NCBI RefSeq assembly: GCF_029338255.1
Contig: NZ_CP119787.1
Span: 2,356,001-2,420,000, forward strand
Direction of reading: 5' to 3'
DNA length: 64,000 bases
Source of the DNA: Haloarcula halobia
Lineage (GTDB): Archaea > Halobacteriota > Halobacteria > Halobacteriales > Haloarculaceae
Positions 25,616 to 34,063 of this stretch are shown here, one piece after another (the first letter of the stretch is position 1; each line of letters opens with the position of its first letter). The position numbers and the translations under genes were made by a program. The notes below the pieces were generated by a model, which searched no databases, was not told the origin of the DNA, and saw only the letters and a list, made by a program, of their open reading frames with translations.

Positions 25616-25727
25616 TCGAGTCCTCTCTTGCAGAGACGTCGGTATAAAGGTTCCCGACCGTCTGACGCTCCCGTCTCCCACTCCCGACGCAGTAAGGCCT
25701 TTAAGCCGGCCCCCGTAACCGACAGGT

Positions 25728-26456
25728 ATGATATCGCTTGACGAGGCTGTGACGGCCCGCCTCGAATCCCACGGGCAGCGGTTCGAGGTACTCGTCGACC
25801 CGGACGCGGCGCTGGCGATGAAACGCGGCGAGTTCGACGGCGAGCTCGAGGACGTCATCGCCGCGGAGGACGTCTTCGAGGACGCCGTCCGCGGGGACCG
25901 GCCCCCCGAGGAGATGCTGGAGAAGGTGTTCGAGACGACCGACTCGATGGAGATAATCCCGGCGGTCGTCGAACGCGGTGAGATACAGATCACCGCCGAG
26001 CAGCGCCGGGAGATGCAGGAACAGAAACACAAACAGCTCGTCCAGCGCATCACGCGCAACGCGGTGAACCCGCAGATGGACGACGCGCCCCACCCGCCCG
26101 AGCGCATCGAGTCCGCCCTGGAGGAGACGGACTTCCGGGTCGACCCGATGGAACCCGTCGAGAGCCAGGTCGACGAGGCGCTCGACGCCCTCCGGCCGGT
26201 AATCCCCATCCGGTTCGACGAGGTGACCGTCGCGGTCCAGGTGCCGCCGGACTACGCCGGGAGCGCCCAGGCACAGATACGACAGTTCGGGAACCTGGAA
26301 CGCGAGGAGTGGCAGTCCGACGGGTCGTGGGTCGGCGTCCTCACGTTCCCCGCCGGCCTGCAAAACGACTTCTACGACCTCGTCAACGAACACACCAGCG
26401 GGCAGGCCGAGACCCGAATCATCAAAGACGAGGACGACCTCAACACTCGCGGCTGA
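25728..26456 (+). CDS. Ribosome maturation factor SBDS
   Basis: Protein of 242 residues. The SBDS domain opens MISLDEAVTARLESHGQRFEVLV, followed by ELEDVIAAEDVFEDAVRGDR, the three-helix middle domain (AEQRREMQEQKHKQLVQRIT and RNAVNP), and the ferredoxin-like C-terminal domain (RPVIPIRFDEVTVAVQVP). SBDS removes the anti-association factor IF6 from the large ribosomal subunit. A TTTAAG box lies about 27 bases before the ATG. Confidence 0.95.
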   Translation: MISLDEAVTARLESHGQRFEVLVDPDAALAMKRGEFDGELEDVIAAEDVFEDAVRGDRPPEEMLEKVFETTDSMEIIPAVVERGEIQITAEQRREMQEQKHKQLVQRITRNAVNPQMDDAPHPPERIESALEETDFRVDPMEPVESQVDEALDALRPVIPIRFDEVTVAVQVPPDYAGSAQAQIRQFGNLEREEWQSDGSWVGVLTFPAGLQNDFYDLVNEHTSGQAETRIIKDEDDLNTRG

Positions 26457-26480
26457 GCAGTTCGATCCGGGGAGCCGCCG

Positions 26481-26828
26481 TTATCCCTTCTTGAAGCCGA
26501 TGATGAAGCCGCCGGTGAAGCCCGCGCTGACCGGGAGCGCAGAGAGCAGCGACAGCAGCCAGGAGGGGGGCTGTCCCGCGGCCGCGCTGCCCGCGGACGC
26601 CGCGGTGTCCTGTGCCGTCCCGGTGATGGCGTCCCAGTTGACCTGGAGGACGCCGCGCGTCTCGAGGAACTTGAACAGAGCGAGTTCGAGACCGACGATG
26701 ATGGCGATTATCTTCGCGACCTTCTTGGCGGCGTAGCCGATGATGCCGCCGATGAGGCCACCGCCGCCGAACTCGAGTCCCATCTGCCGGAGTCCGAGGC
26801 CGTCGAGCTGTAACGCAAACTCTACCAT
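26481..26828 (-). CDS. FUN14 family membrane protein
   Basis: Protein of 115 residues with the FUN14 pattern: GGGGLIGGIIGYAAKKVAKI, a membrane span with an acidic residue (IIAIIVGLELALFKFLETRG), then a C-terminal SAGFTGGFIIGFKKG. The glycine-rich segments are expected to pack in the membrane. A TTTATATCC-type box (minus strand GGATATAAAAGC) lies about 27 bases upstream and supports the start. The cellular role in archaea is unknown. Confidence 0.88.
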   Translation of the reverse strand: MVEFALQLDGLGLRQMGLEFGGGGLIGGIIGYAAKKVAKIIAIIVGLELALFKFLETRGVLQVNWDAITGTAQDTAASAGSAAAGQPPSWLLSLLSALPVSAGFTGGFIIGFKKG

Positions 26829-26937
26829 GTCGGATACTTACCACCTGCTTTTATATCCTTTGTGCCTCTCGCCGTCCGTCTCTGTGACCGCGGCGCGACC
26901 CGAGAAGGCCAGGCCCTGGCCCGCCTGCCGCCAGCTG

Positions 26938-27252
26938 TCACCCGTTCTTGTAGGTCACGCCGGCGCCGGTCTCCGGGTAGGACCAGTCGACGTTGCCATG
27001 TGGACAGGCAAAGCGACAGCTGCTACATTCCAGGCAGTTCTCGTAGGCGATCTGGGGGACGCCGTCCTCGCCCTCACGCCAGACGTTGGCCGGACACACC
27101 GAGATACACTCGTAGGTGACACACTCCTCGGCACAGAGGTCGGGAATCTCCACGTCCAGGTGGGACTCACCGGGATCCTCGTACTTGACGGTGTAGAGGC
27201 GGTCTTCGAGCGAGTCGTTCTCTATCGTGGGGGTCTTGGGTTGGGCGCTCAT
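26938..27252 (-). CDS. fixX: Ferredoxin-like protein FixX
   Basis: Protein of 104 residues. CLECSSCRFACP is a [4Fe-4S] ligand set, and CAEECVTYECISVCPANVW supplies the second group of cysteines as in FixX and the ferredoxin part of ETF-quinone oxidoreductase. It is one base downstream of fixC and last in the fixABCX order. It passes electrons from FixAB to the quinone-linked FixC. Confidence 0.93.
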   Translation of the reverse strand: MSAQPKTPTIENDSLEDRLYTVKYEDPGESHLDVEIPDLCAEECVTYECISVCPANVWREGEDGVPQIAYENCLECSSCRFACPHGNVDWSYPETGAGVTYKNG

Positions 27253-27253
27253 G

Positions 27254-28612
27254 TCAGATCAGTTTCCGGTATCGGAAGGCCAGTTTCGCCGCGCCCGTGT
27301 ATCCGCCGACAGCCTCGAGCAGTCGCTGGCGGGCCGCGGACGCGTGTTCCTCTTTCGGCGCTCTGTCCATCTGGAAGTACTCGCTGCCGGCGTCGGCCAC
27401 CGCTCGCGGGAGCTCCTCGAAGAGGAACTCGCGGTCGGACTGGACCGTCTCCATCAGCCACTCGTACCGTTCCAGGTTCCGGACCACGAACGAGTCGGTG
27501 AGGTCCTCGCGGTACTGGGCCAGTGCGGCGTCGTCGGGCGTGGCACCCGACGCGGCCGCTGCGAGGGCCTTGCCGGCGTGGTAGCCGCTCTCGACGGCCA
27601 TGTTCGTCCCCTCGAGGTGGACGCCGTTGTTGAGGACCAGACCCGCTGCGTCGCCCACGATGACCGCGCCGTCGTGGACGAGTTCGGGAATCGACTCCGC
27701 GCCGCCCTCCGGAATCGTCTTGGCGGTGTACTCGACGGTCCGGGCGTCCCGGAGCAGCGGCGCCACCTTCGGGTGGGTCTTGAACGCGTTCAGCGTCCCC
27801 TCGGGGTCCGGTTGCGTGGTCGCCGCGTCGGACAGGCGGTAGGCCAGGCCGACGCTGACGGTGTCCTCGTTCGTGTAGATGAACCCGCCGCCGAAGGCCT
27901 CTCCGACGGCGCCCTCGCCGAAGTAGTGGTAGGAGACCCCGGCCTCGTCGGTCAGGCGGAACCGCTCCTCGATTGCGTTCTCGTGCTCGGGGAACTCCAG
28001 AACCTCCTTGACGCCGACGGCGACGTTCTCGGGGGACTCGGGCTTCTTGAGGTCGGCAGCCTCGCTGACCAGCGAGTTCCCGCCCTCCGCGAGGACGACG
28101 TAGGGGGCGCGGATCGTCCCGTCGGGCCGGTCCGTCTCGACGCCGACGACGCGGCCGTCCTCCGTGACCAGTCCCGTCACGGTCGTCTCGGTGAGCAGCG
28201 TCGCCCCCGCGTCGACCGCCTGCTCGGCGAACCACTCGTCGAACTCCCCGCGCAACACGGTGTACGAGTCGTTGTGCGGCGGTTCGTGCCACTCGCCTGG
28301 ACTGATGGAGACCGCCGTCTCGTCCCGGTCGGTCAACATTCCAAAGCGGCGTTCGGCGATGTACCGCTCCAGCGGCGCCTCGTCGATGTCGACGAGCTCG
28401 CGTATCGTCGGCGTGTAGAGCACGCCGCCGAAGACGTTCTTCGCGCCGGGATACCGACCGCGTTCGACGAGCAGTACCTCCAGCCCGCGGTCTGCCATGG
28501 TGACGGCCGCCGCGCTCCCGGCGAGCCCGGCACCGACGACGATAGCGTCGAAGGCGCCGTCGTAGCTTGGCGTCTCCGTCTCGCGGCCCGTTCGGTCGAG
28601 TGCGTCGGTCAT
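27254..28612 (-). CDS. fixC: ETF-quinone oxidoreductase FixC
   Basis: Protein of 452 residues. The FAD-binding GxGxxG motif appears as VGAGLAGSAAAV near residue 27, followed by ERG at the ribose-binding position. YPGAKNVFGGVLY and a C-terminal VGDAAGLVLNNG complete the family pattern. It hands electrons from the FixAB flavoprotein to menaquinone. Its start overlaps the fixB stop as ATGA. No nitrogenase genes are in view, so the module probably serves general redox or acyl-CoA metabolism. Confidence 0.93.
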   Translation of the reverse strand: MTDALDRTGRETETPSYDGAFDAIVVGAGLAGSAAAVTMADRGLEVLLVERGRYPGAKNVFGGVLYTPTIRELVDIDEAPLERYIAERRFGMLTDRDETAVSISPGEWHEPPHNDSYTVLRGEFDEWFAEQAVDAGATLLTETTVTGLVTEDGRVVGVETDRPDGTIRAPYVVLAEGGNSLVSEAADLKKPESPENVAVGVKEVLEFPEHENAIEERFRLTDEAGVSYHYFGEGAVGEAFGGGFIYTNEDTVSVGLAYRLSDAATTQPDPEGTLNAFKTHPKVAPLLRDARTVEYTAKTIPEGGAESIPELVHDGAVIVGDAAGLVLNNGVHLEGTNMAVESGYHAGKALAAAASGATPDDAALAQYREDLTDSFVVRNLERYEWLMETVQSDREFLFEELPRAVADAGSEYFQMDRAPKEEHASAARQRLLEAVGGYTGAAKLAFRYRKLI

Positions 28613-29631
28613 TGGGTCACCTCCAGCAGTCCGTCTTCCTCGATGCGCGCCGCGAGGTCGGGACAGACGTCGAAGAGGTCGCCGACGATGCCGTAGTCGG
28701 CGTGCTCGAAGATGGGTGCGTTGGGGTCGTCGTTGATGGCGACGACGACGTCACTGTCGTTCATCCCCTCGACGTGCTGGACAGCACCGGAGATACCGAC
28801 GGCGACGTACAGCTCCGGCCGGACGGTCTTGCCCGTCTGGCCGACCTGTCGGGCGCCCTCGACCCAGCCCTCGTCGACTGCTTTCCGGCTGGCCGCCAGG
28901 TCCGCGTCGAGCGCGTCGGCGAGTTCCCGGACCGGTTCGAGGTCGCCGTCACAGCCGCCACCGACGGCGACGATGCGGTCCGCCTCCGTGATGTCTGCGG
29001 TGTCGCCGACCTCGCGTTCGCGGACCGCCGACATCGTGTCCGCCTCGTCGACGACCACCTCGACGTGCGCTATCTCGCCTTCGCGGTCAGGGTCGGGGTC
29101 GGCCGCCTCGAAGACGCCGGGGCGTATCGTCGCCATCTGGGGCCGGTGGTCCTGACAGAGGATCGTCGCGAGGACGTTGCCCCCGAACGCCGGCCGCCGG
29201 GCCTGCAACAGGCCGTCCTCGTCGACGTCGATCTCCGTGCAGTCCGCCGTCAACCCGGCGTGTGCCGGGACGGCGACCCGGCCGGCGAAGTCCCGCCCGG
29301 TGTGGGTGCCGCCGATGAGGACGATGGCGGGTTTGCGAGCCTCGACGAGCGCGCGGAACTGCTCGCCGTAGGGGTCGGCGCGGTAGGGCTCGAAGACCGG
29401 GTCGTCGGCGACGAGCGCGCGGTCGGCGCCCCGCTCGATGGCCGCCTCGGCGACGTCGTCACAGTCCTCGCCGACGACCAGCGCGACCAGGTCCTCACCC
29501 AGTTGCTCGGTCAGGTTCGTCGCCTCGTCGAGCAGTTCCCAGGAGACGTTCATCACGTCGCCGTCATGGGACTCGACGAACACCCAGACGTCGCTGTACT
29601 CGTCGACGTCGACCGTGCCGTCGTCGCTCAT
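28609..29631 (-). CDS. fixB: Electron transfer flavoprotein alpha subunit FixB
   Basis: Protein of 340 residues. The N-terminal half has a nucleotide-binding fold starting VWVFVESHDGDVMNVSWELL. The C-terminal FAD domain contains GKTVRPELYVAVGISGAVQH and INDDPNAPIFEHADYGIVGD, the ETF-alpha signature. It binds FAD with FixA as partner. Both its junctions overlap by four bases (ATGA), so the operon is translated in step. Confidence 0.95.
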   Translation of the reverse strand: MSDDGTVDVDEYSDVWVFVESHDGDVMNVSWELLDEATNLTEQLGEDLVALVVGEDCDDVAEAAIERGADRALVADDPVFEPYRADPYGEQFRALVEARKPAIVLIGGTHTGRDFAGRVAVPAHAGLTADCTEIDVDEDGLLQARRPAFGGNVLATILCQDHRPQMATIRPGVFEAADPDPDREGEIAHVEVVVDEADTMSAVREREVGDTADITEADRIVAVGGGCDGDLEPVRELADALDADLAASRKAVDEGWVEGARQVGQTGKTVRPELYVAVGISGAVQHVEGMNDSDVVVAINDDPNAPIFEHADYGIVGDLFDVCPDLAARIEEDGLLEVTQ

Positions 29632-30419
29632 GCCATCACCTCCGTCTCCTGGAGGGACTCGAGCAGGTCGTCGACGTCCTCGACGACCTCGCGCTCCCGC
29701 TCGACGGGGTCGACGGTCTCCATCCCGCCGACCTCCGTCGGTGAGGCGTCCATCCCGACCTCGTGCTCCTCGAGGCCGAGATCGTCGGCGGACAGCTCCA
29801 TCGGTTCGAACTCGTTCTCGGCGTAGAGCTTGCGGTGGAGCGCCGCCGTCCGCGGTTCGTTCTCGCCGTAGGCGACGGCGACGACGACGGGCAGGTCCGT
29901 CGCGACGACCTCGTGGCCGCCCTCGACGTCGCGGGTGGCCACGAGTTTGCCCTCCTCGAGTTCGGGTTCCAGCGCCTCGACGTAGGTCAGTTGGGCCCAG
30001 CCGAGGTGGGCCGCGATACCCGGCGGTACCTGCCCGGTCGAGGAGTCGGTCGTCTCCTCCCCACAGACGACGACGTCCGCGTCCAGCGCCTCGGCGGCTG
30101 CCGCGAGCGTCAGACTCGTCGGCCAGGTGTCACTCCCGGCGAACTTGCGGTCGCTGATGAGGGCGGCGTCGTCACAGCCCAGCGCGACGGCGGACTCGAG
30201 GACGTCCGTAGCCGTCGGCGGCCCCATCGTCATCGCCAGTACCTCGCCGCCGGTCTCGTCACGGAGCGACAACGCTGCCTCCAGCGCGTTGCGGTCCGGC
30301 CGATTCATCACTGCCGGTGCGCTCGCTCGGTCCAGGTGGCCGGTATCCGGGTCGATACCGACCTCGTCGTCGTCGGGAACCTGCTTCACACCGACAACAA
30401 TCGTGGGTTCGATTGTCAT
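29628..30419 (-). CDS. fixA: Electron transfer flavoprotein beta subunit FixA
   Basis: Protein of 263 residues. IVVGVKQVPDDDEVGIDPDTG is the typical ETF-beta opening. DADVVVCGEETTDSSTGQVP is the nucleotide-binding signature and GHEVVATDLPVVVAVAYGENEPR the conserved late segment. It is the first established gene of fixABCX. Its start overlaps the stop of a 25-codon upstream ORF as ATGA. Confidence 0.95.
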   Translation of the reverse strand: MTIEPTIVVGVKQVPDDDEVGIDPDTGHLDRASAPAVMNRPDRNALEAALSLRDETGGEVLAMTMGPPTATDVLESAVALGCDDAALISDRKFAGSDTWPTSLTLAAAAEALDADVVVCGEETTDSSTGQVPPGIAAHLGWAQLTYVEALEPELEEGKLVATRDVEGGHEVVATDLPVVVAVAYGENEPRTAALHRKLYAENEFEPMELSADDLGLEEHEVGMDASPTEVGGMETVDPVEREREVVEDVDDLLESLQETEVMA

Positions 30420-30493
30420 AGATTGATCATCACACTGTGGCTCACTGCCGAATTGTATCGCTGTGCGTCAGTTGCAACTTCACGACTCCCCAT
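30416..30493 (-). CDS. Possible 25-codon leader ORF coupled to fixA
   Basis: An ATG at 30493 starts 25 codons (MGSREVATDAQRYNSAVS and on) ending in a TGA that overlaps the fixA ATG. A strong CTATATAAAT box on the minus strand at 30541-30549 would start the transcript about 20-25 bases upstream of this ATG. So this ORF, not fixA, would be the first one met by the ribosome. Confidence 0.35.
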   Translation of the reverse strand: MGSREVATDAQRYNSAVSHSVMINL

Positions 30494-30791
30494 GGTAAGG
30501 TATCCCGCCCACTCCTGAGAACCAGGAACAGACACTAAATTTATATAGCGGGGCAGGTGGAACCGCTCCTGAGATCTGTGGTTCCGCTCTCGGCCGCCCA
30601 GCCCGGACGAAAAAAGACCCGCAGGCGGGGCGCAGCGGAGCCGGTCTGCGACCCAGCGTCGCAGACTCGCGGCCACGGTGTCACCCTGGTCCCGGCGTGG
30701 CTGGAGGAGGACAGAGACGTCATCGAACGGCAGTTGCTCCGGTTCGATGGACCGTCCGAAGAGTGAAACCGACGGGACGACAGACCAGCGC
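30494..30791. promoter_or_regulatory. Divergent fixA / iron alcohol dehydrogenase control region
   Basis: About 300 bases without a firm gene. AAATTTATATAG at 30538-30549 is the strongest TATA-like element and can serve either strand; its minus-strand spacing fits the fixA leader. A plus-strand frame from GTG 30557 to 30766 encodes 69 residues with a plausible acidic end (WLEEDRDVIERQLLRFDG) but a poor start and no domain, so it is not called. Confidence 0.4.
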
Positions 30792-32009
30792 ATGGACGAG
30801 ACAGTCGACGCGTACTCGGGCCCGTTCCGATTCGAGTACGACCCGGCGGTCCTGCGCTACGGGTGTGACTGCGTCGCCGACCTCGGTGACGAACTCGCCA
30901 CACACGGCCTCGAGCGCGCGCTCGTGGTCTGTGGCTCGACCGTCGGGGAGACGGCGGCGGTCATCGACCCGGTTCGCGAGGGCCTGAGCGACCGGCTGGC
31001 CGGCGTCTTCGCGGAGACCACGCCCGTCAAGCGCCTCGGGACGGCCTACGACGCGCTCGAGTGCTTCGAGTCGGCGGACGCCGACGCCATCGTGAGCCTC
31101 GGGGGCGGGAGCAGCCTCGACGTCGCGAAGGTGCTCAGCGTCCTCACCGCGACCGACGAAGCCCCCGCGGCCGTCGGCGCGGCCTTCGAGGAGACTGGGA
31201 CGCTGTCGATCCCCGAATCGGACCTGACGCCAGTCGTCGCCGTCCCGACGACGCTCGCCGGTGCCGACCTCTCTATCGGCGCGGGCGTCACCGCCGACCC
31301 GGGGACCTGCCCGGTGACGACCCCGGTCAGCGGTGGGATCTCACACCGCTCGCTGATGCCCGCCGTAGTGTTCTACGACCCCGACCTGGTGGCGACGACG
31401 CCACGGCCGATCCTGGCCGCCTCGGCGATGAACGGGTTCGACAAGGGCGTCGAGACGCTCTACGCCCGGACGGCGACGCCGGTGACCGACGCGACGGCGG
31501 TGCGTGGACTCGGACTATTCTCGGACGGTCTCGCGGCGCTCGGTGATGGCGGGACGGACCACGGGGTCTACGCCGCGCTCACGAAGGGCATCATGCTCCT
31601 GCAGTACGGCATCGCCAGGCCCGACACGACGACGCTCTCGCTGGTCCACACCTTCGGCCACGGTCTCACCAGGACCGACGACGTCCAGCAGGGGGCCGCC
31701 CACGCCGTCGTCGCCCCGCACGTACTCGAGTACGTCTTCGCTACCGTCGACGGCCGACGGACCCTGCTCGCCGAGGCGCTGGGAGTCGACGCCGCCGAGG
31801 ACCCCGCGGCGGCGGTCGTCGAGCGAGTCGAGACACTCGTCGACGCCCTCGAGTTGCCGACGCGACTCCGCGACGTCGACGGCCCGGAACCGGACGAGTT
31901 CGGCACGGTCGCCGAGGCGATTCTCGACGACGCGTTCGTGGCCAACCGGCCGCCGGGACTCGAACCGACCCGCGAGGACGTCGAGGCAATTCTCGAAGCG
32001 GCGTGGTAG
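30792..32009 (+). CDS. Iron-containing alcohol dehydrogenase family protein
   Basis: Protein of 405 residues of the group III (iron) alcohol dehydrogenase fold. SLGGGSSLDVAKVLSVL is the NAD(P)-binding signature. VPTTLAGADLSIGAGV follows where the family has PTTAGTGSE. Candidate metal ligands lie in SAMNGFDKGVETLYA, THTFGHGL-type HTFGHGLTRTD, and QGAAHAV. The usual aspartate and three histidines are only partly obvious, so the metal could differ. It stands divergent from fixABCX. The substrate is unknown. Confidence 0.82.
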   Translation: MDETVDAYSGPFRFEYDPAVLRYGCDCVADLGDELATHGLERALVVCGSTVGETAAVIDPVREGLSDRLAGVFAETTPVKRLGTAYDALECFESADADAIVSLGGGSSLDVAKVLSVLTATDEAPAAVGAAFEETGTLSIPESDLTPVVAVPTTLAGADLSIGAGVTADPGTCPVTTPVSGGISHRSLMPAVVFYDPDLVATTPRPILAASAMNGFDKGVETLYARTATPVTDATAVRGLGLFSDGLAALGDGGTDHGVYAALTKGIMLLQYGIARPDTTTLSLVHTFGHGLTRTDDVQQGAAHAVVAPHVLEYVFATVDGRRTLLAEALGVDAAEDPAAAVVERVETLVDALELPTRLRDVDGPEPDEFGTVAEAILDDAFVANRPPGLEPTREDVEAILEAAW

Positions 32010-32077
32010 GACGGGGCGCGGGGGCGACCGGCGGGCGCCCGGCGCTGGTATTTGTTGTCTGAGTATCACTGCTGTGC

Positions 32078-32311
32078 ATGGACGAGTTCGGCATCGAGGC
32101 CACCGTCGCGTCGGTGGACTTCGCCGGGAACGTCCGCGAGGTGACCGAGGACGCGGCCTGCATTGAGCGCGGCCTCGAACAGTCCGACCGGCACACCCTC
32201 TATCACACCGAGGGGCGGTTCGTCGACGAGCGAACCCTCGGGGTCGACGGCGACCGCATCCGCGGGCTCCCGGAGGCCGCCGCGCTCGCGGGCGGGAACC
32301 GCTGCCGTCGG
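32078..32311 (+). other. Plausible small gene running without a stop into a convergent gene
   Basis: The ATG at 32078 starts a frame that reads like a normal acidic haloarchaeal protein for about 78 codons (MDEFGIEATVASVDFAGNVR, then LEQSDRHTLYHTEGRFVDE). No stop follows before the convergent reductase gene ends at 32312. The frame then runs on to 32845 as arginine-rich shadow. A gene that lost its 3' end by deletion or frameshift is the simplest view. Confidence 0.35.
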
Positions 32312-33730
32312 CTATTCGAGGGTGCCGCGCAACACCTTCGCCGCGACGAGAATCGGGTCCCAGACCGGGCTGAACGGCGGAGCGTACGCGAGGTCCATCC
32401 GTTCGAGGTCGGCGACGGTCGCCTCGCCGTCCAGCGCCGCCGCCAGCGTGTCGATACGGATGGCCGCCCGGTCGCGGCCCACGATGGCCCCGCCCAGCAC
32501 CCGGCCGCTCTCGCGGTCCGCCGTCAGGGTCACCGTCGTCTCGTCGCCGCCCGGGTAGTACCCCGAGCGCGACCCGGCCGTGATGGTCTGCGAGACGGGG
32601 TCGAAGTCCGCCTCCCGGGCCGCCCCGTGGTCCAGCAGGCCGGTGCGCCCGCACTCGAGGTCGAAGGCCTTGACGACGGCCGTCCCGGAGACGGCGCCGA
32701 CCGGTTCCGGGTCGCCCGCCACCGTCTGCCCGATGGCGCGACCGGCGCGGTTCGCCGTCAGCCCCAGGGGAATCCAGACCGGGTCGCCGGTCACGGTGTG
32801 GTGCATCTCCGCGCAGTCCCCGGCGGCGTAGACCCCATCGACTGACGTCCGCCCGTACTCGTCGACGGCTACCGCCCCGGAGTCCCCGAGTTCCACGCCC
32901 GTCCCCTCGAGCAGGCGGGTGTTCGGCCGGACGCCGATGCCGACGAGCGCCATGTCGACGTCGATGCGCCCGTCACTGTGGACGACGCCGGAGACCGCGT
33001 CCTCGCCGACCAGTCGCTCGACTTCGGTGCCCAGGTGGAGCGTCACGCCCTGTTCGCGGAGGTGGTCGGCGACGCGCTCGCCGACGGCCTCGCCGAACGG
33101 GGGGAGCAGGCGGTCGGACCGCTGGAACACGTGGACGTCCAGGCCGTGTTCGGCGAACGCTTCGGCCATCTCGACGCCGACGTAGCCGCCGCCGACGACC
33201 GACACCGTCTCGGGCGGGTCGCGGGCGGTGTACCGCTCGACGAGCGCGGTGTCGACGGCATCGACGGACGTGTCGACGGCCGGGACGCCCGGGTCCGAGA
33301 GCGCCGCCCGGACCGCCGCGGCGGAGTCCAGCCCGTGCATCGTGAACACCCCCTCGAGCGTGCTCCCCTCGATGGGTGCCGTCACCGCGTGGGCGCCGGT
33401 GGCGACGAGCAGGTCGCCGTAGGGCTGGACCAGCTCCTCGCCGTGATGGTCGACGGTGACGATACCCTCGTCGGTGTCGACCGAGACGACCTCGTGGTTC
33501 CGCCGGACGTCGATACCGCGCTCCGCGGCGTCGGCCGGCGACAGCGAGAGCAGGTCCGTGATGTGCTCGACGGTCCCTTTCACGTAGTAGGGTGTCCCAC
33601 AGTGGGCATAGGAGATCCACTCCCCCTTCTCGAAGACGAGGACGTCACCCTCCGGGTGTTCGCGAGCGAACTTGCTGGCGGCACTCAGGCCGGCGGCGTC
33701 ACCGCCGACCACCACGAGCGGGTCGGTCAT
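32312..33730 (-). CDS. CoA-disulfide reductase/NADH oxidase-like flavoprotein
   Basis: Protein of 472 residues. The FAD motif LVVVGGDAAGLSAASK is at the N-terminus, followed by ISYAHCGTPYYV, where a single cysteine sits at the active-site position of CoA-disulfide reductases. The NAD(P)H motif is VVGGGYVGVEMAEAF, and VYAAGDCAEM closes the FAD site. The family reduces CoA disulfide or persulfide, or oxygen, through a cysteine sulfenate. Given the sulfur and redox genes nearby, disulfide or polysulfide reduction is possible. The start is clear of neighbours. Confidence 0.87.
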   Translation of the reverse strand: MTDPLVVVGGDAAGLSAASKFAREHPEGDVLVFEKGEWISYAHCGTPYYVKGTVEHITDLLSLSPADAAERGIDVRRNHEVVSVDTDEGIVTVDHHGEELVQPYGDLLVATGAHAVTAPIEGSTLEGVFTMHGLDSAAAVRAALSDPGVPAVDTSVDAVDTALVERYTARDPPETVSVVGGGYVGVEMAEAFAEHGLDVHVFQRSDRLLPPFGEAVGERVADHLREQGVTLHLGTEVERLVGEDAVSGVVHSDGRIDVDMALVGIGVRPNTRLLEGTGVELGDSGAVAVDEYGRTSVDGVYAAGDCAEMHHTVTGDPVWIPLGLTANRAGRAIGQTVAGDPEPVGAVSGTAVVKAFDLECGRTGLLDHGAAREADFDPVSQTITAGSRSGYYPGGDETTVTLTADRESGRVLGGAIVGRDRAAIRIDTLAAALDGEATVADLERMDLAYAPPFSPVWDPILVAAKVLRGTLE

Positions 33731-33812
33731 ACCCTGATACTGGATTGCGGGCCACTAATATCTGAGTTACCTCGCGGTAGGCCGGTCCCGTCGAGACGCC
33801 GTGAGACGCTGG

Positions 33813-33962
33813 TCAGGCGACCCTATCCAGGTCTGCCGCGGGCCAGTCGAGGACCACGCGAACGTCGACACCGTACGTCTCGACCGCGACCCGGTCCACC
33901 GCACGCACCTCGCCCGCGGTGACCGCCGCCCCGTCCGGTGTACGGAACGAATCGAGGCCCAT
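33813..33962 (-). pseudogene. Truncated relic of NAD(P)H-hydrate epimerase (YjeF N-terminal) gene
   Basis: The frame of about 49 codons begins MGLDSFRTPDGAAVTAGEVR and continues AVDRVAVETYGVDV, which matches the opening of haloarchaeal YjeF/NnrE proteins (M-R-x-V-D-R-x-A-V-E-E pattern). The rest of the roughly 200-residue domain, including the nucleotide-binding core, is missing; the frame ends soon after in TGA. It lies between two well-formed genes. It may be a decayed copy or a short recruited protein. Confidence 0.45.
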
Positions 33963-33996
33963 GGGCGACCGACTCGCTCCCGGCCCGGGAACCAAC

Positions 33997-34036
33997 GGTA
34001 ACACACTGTTACTCGCTTACGCGCAGTAACTTTAAA
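33997..34036 (+). promoter_or_regulatory. GTAAC/GTTAC half-site cluster and TATA box before HxlR gene
   Basis: GGTAAC at 33997, GTTACT at 34008 and AGTAAC at 34025 form two nested inverted repeats (GTAAC-N5-GTTAC and GTTACT-N11-AGTAAC). The TTTAAA box at 34031 directly follows and lies about 30 bases before the HxlR start. Placement next to the TATA box suggests an autoregulatory operator. Confidence 0.5.
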
Positions 34037-34063
34037 CGGTTGCTAGACGAATGGTGGACAGAC

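Noticed and set aside
30557-30766. 69-codon plus-strand frame between fixA and the alcohol dehydrogenase
   Set aside because: GTG start too close to the TATA-like box, no domain, and poor opening sequence; mentioned only in the control-region entry.
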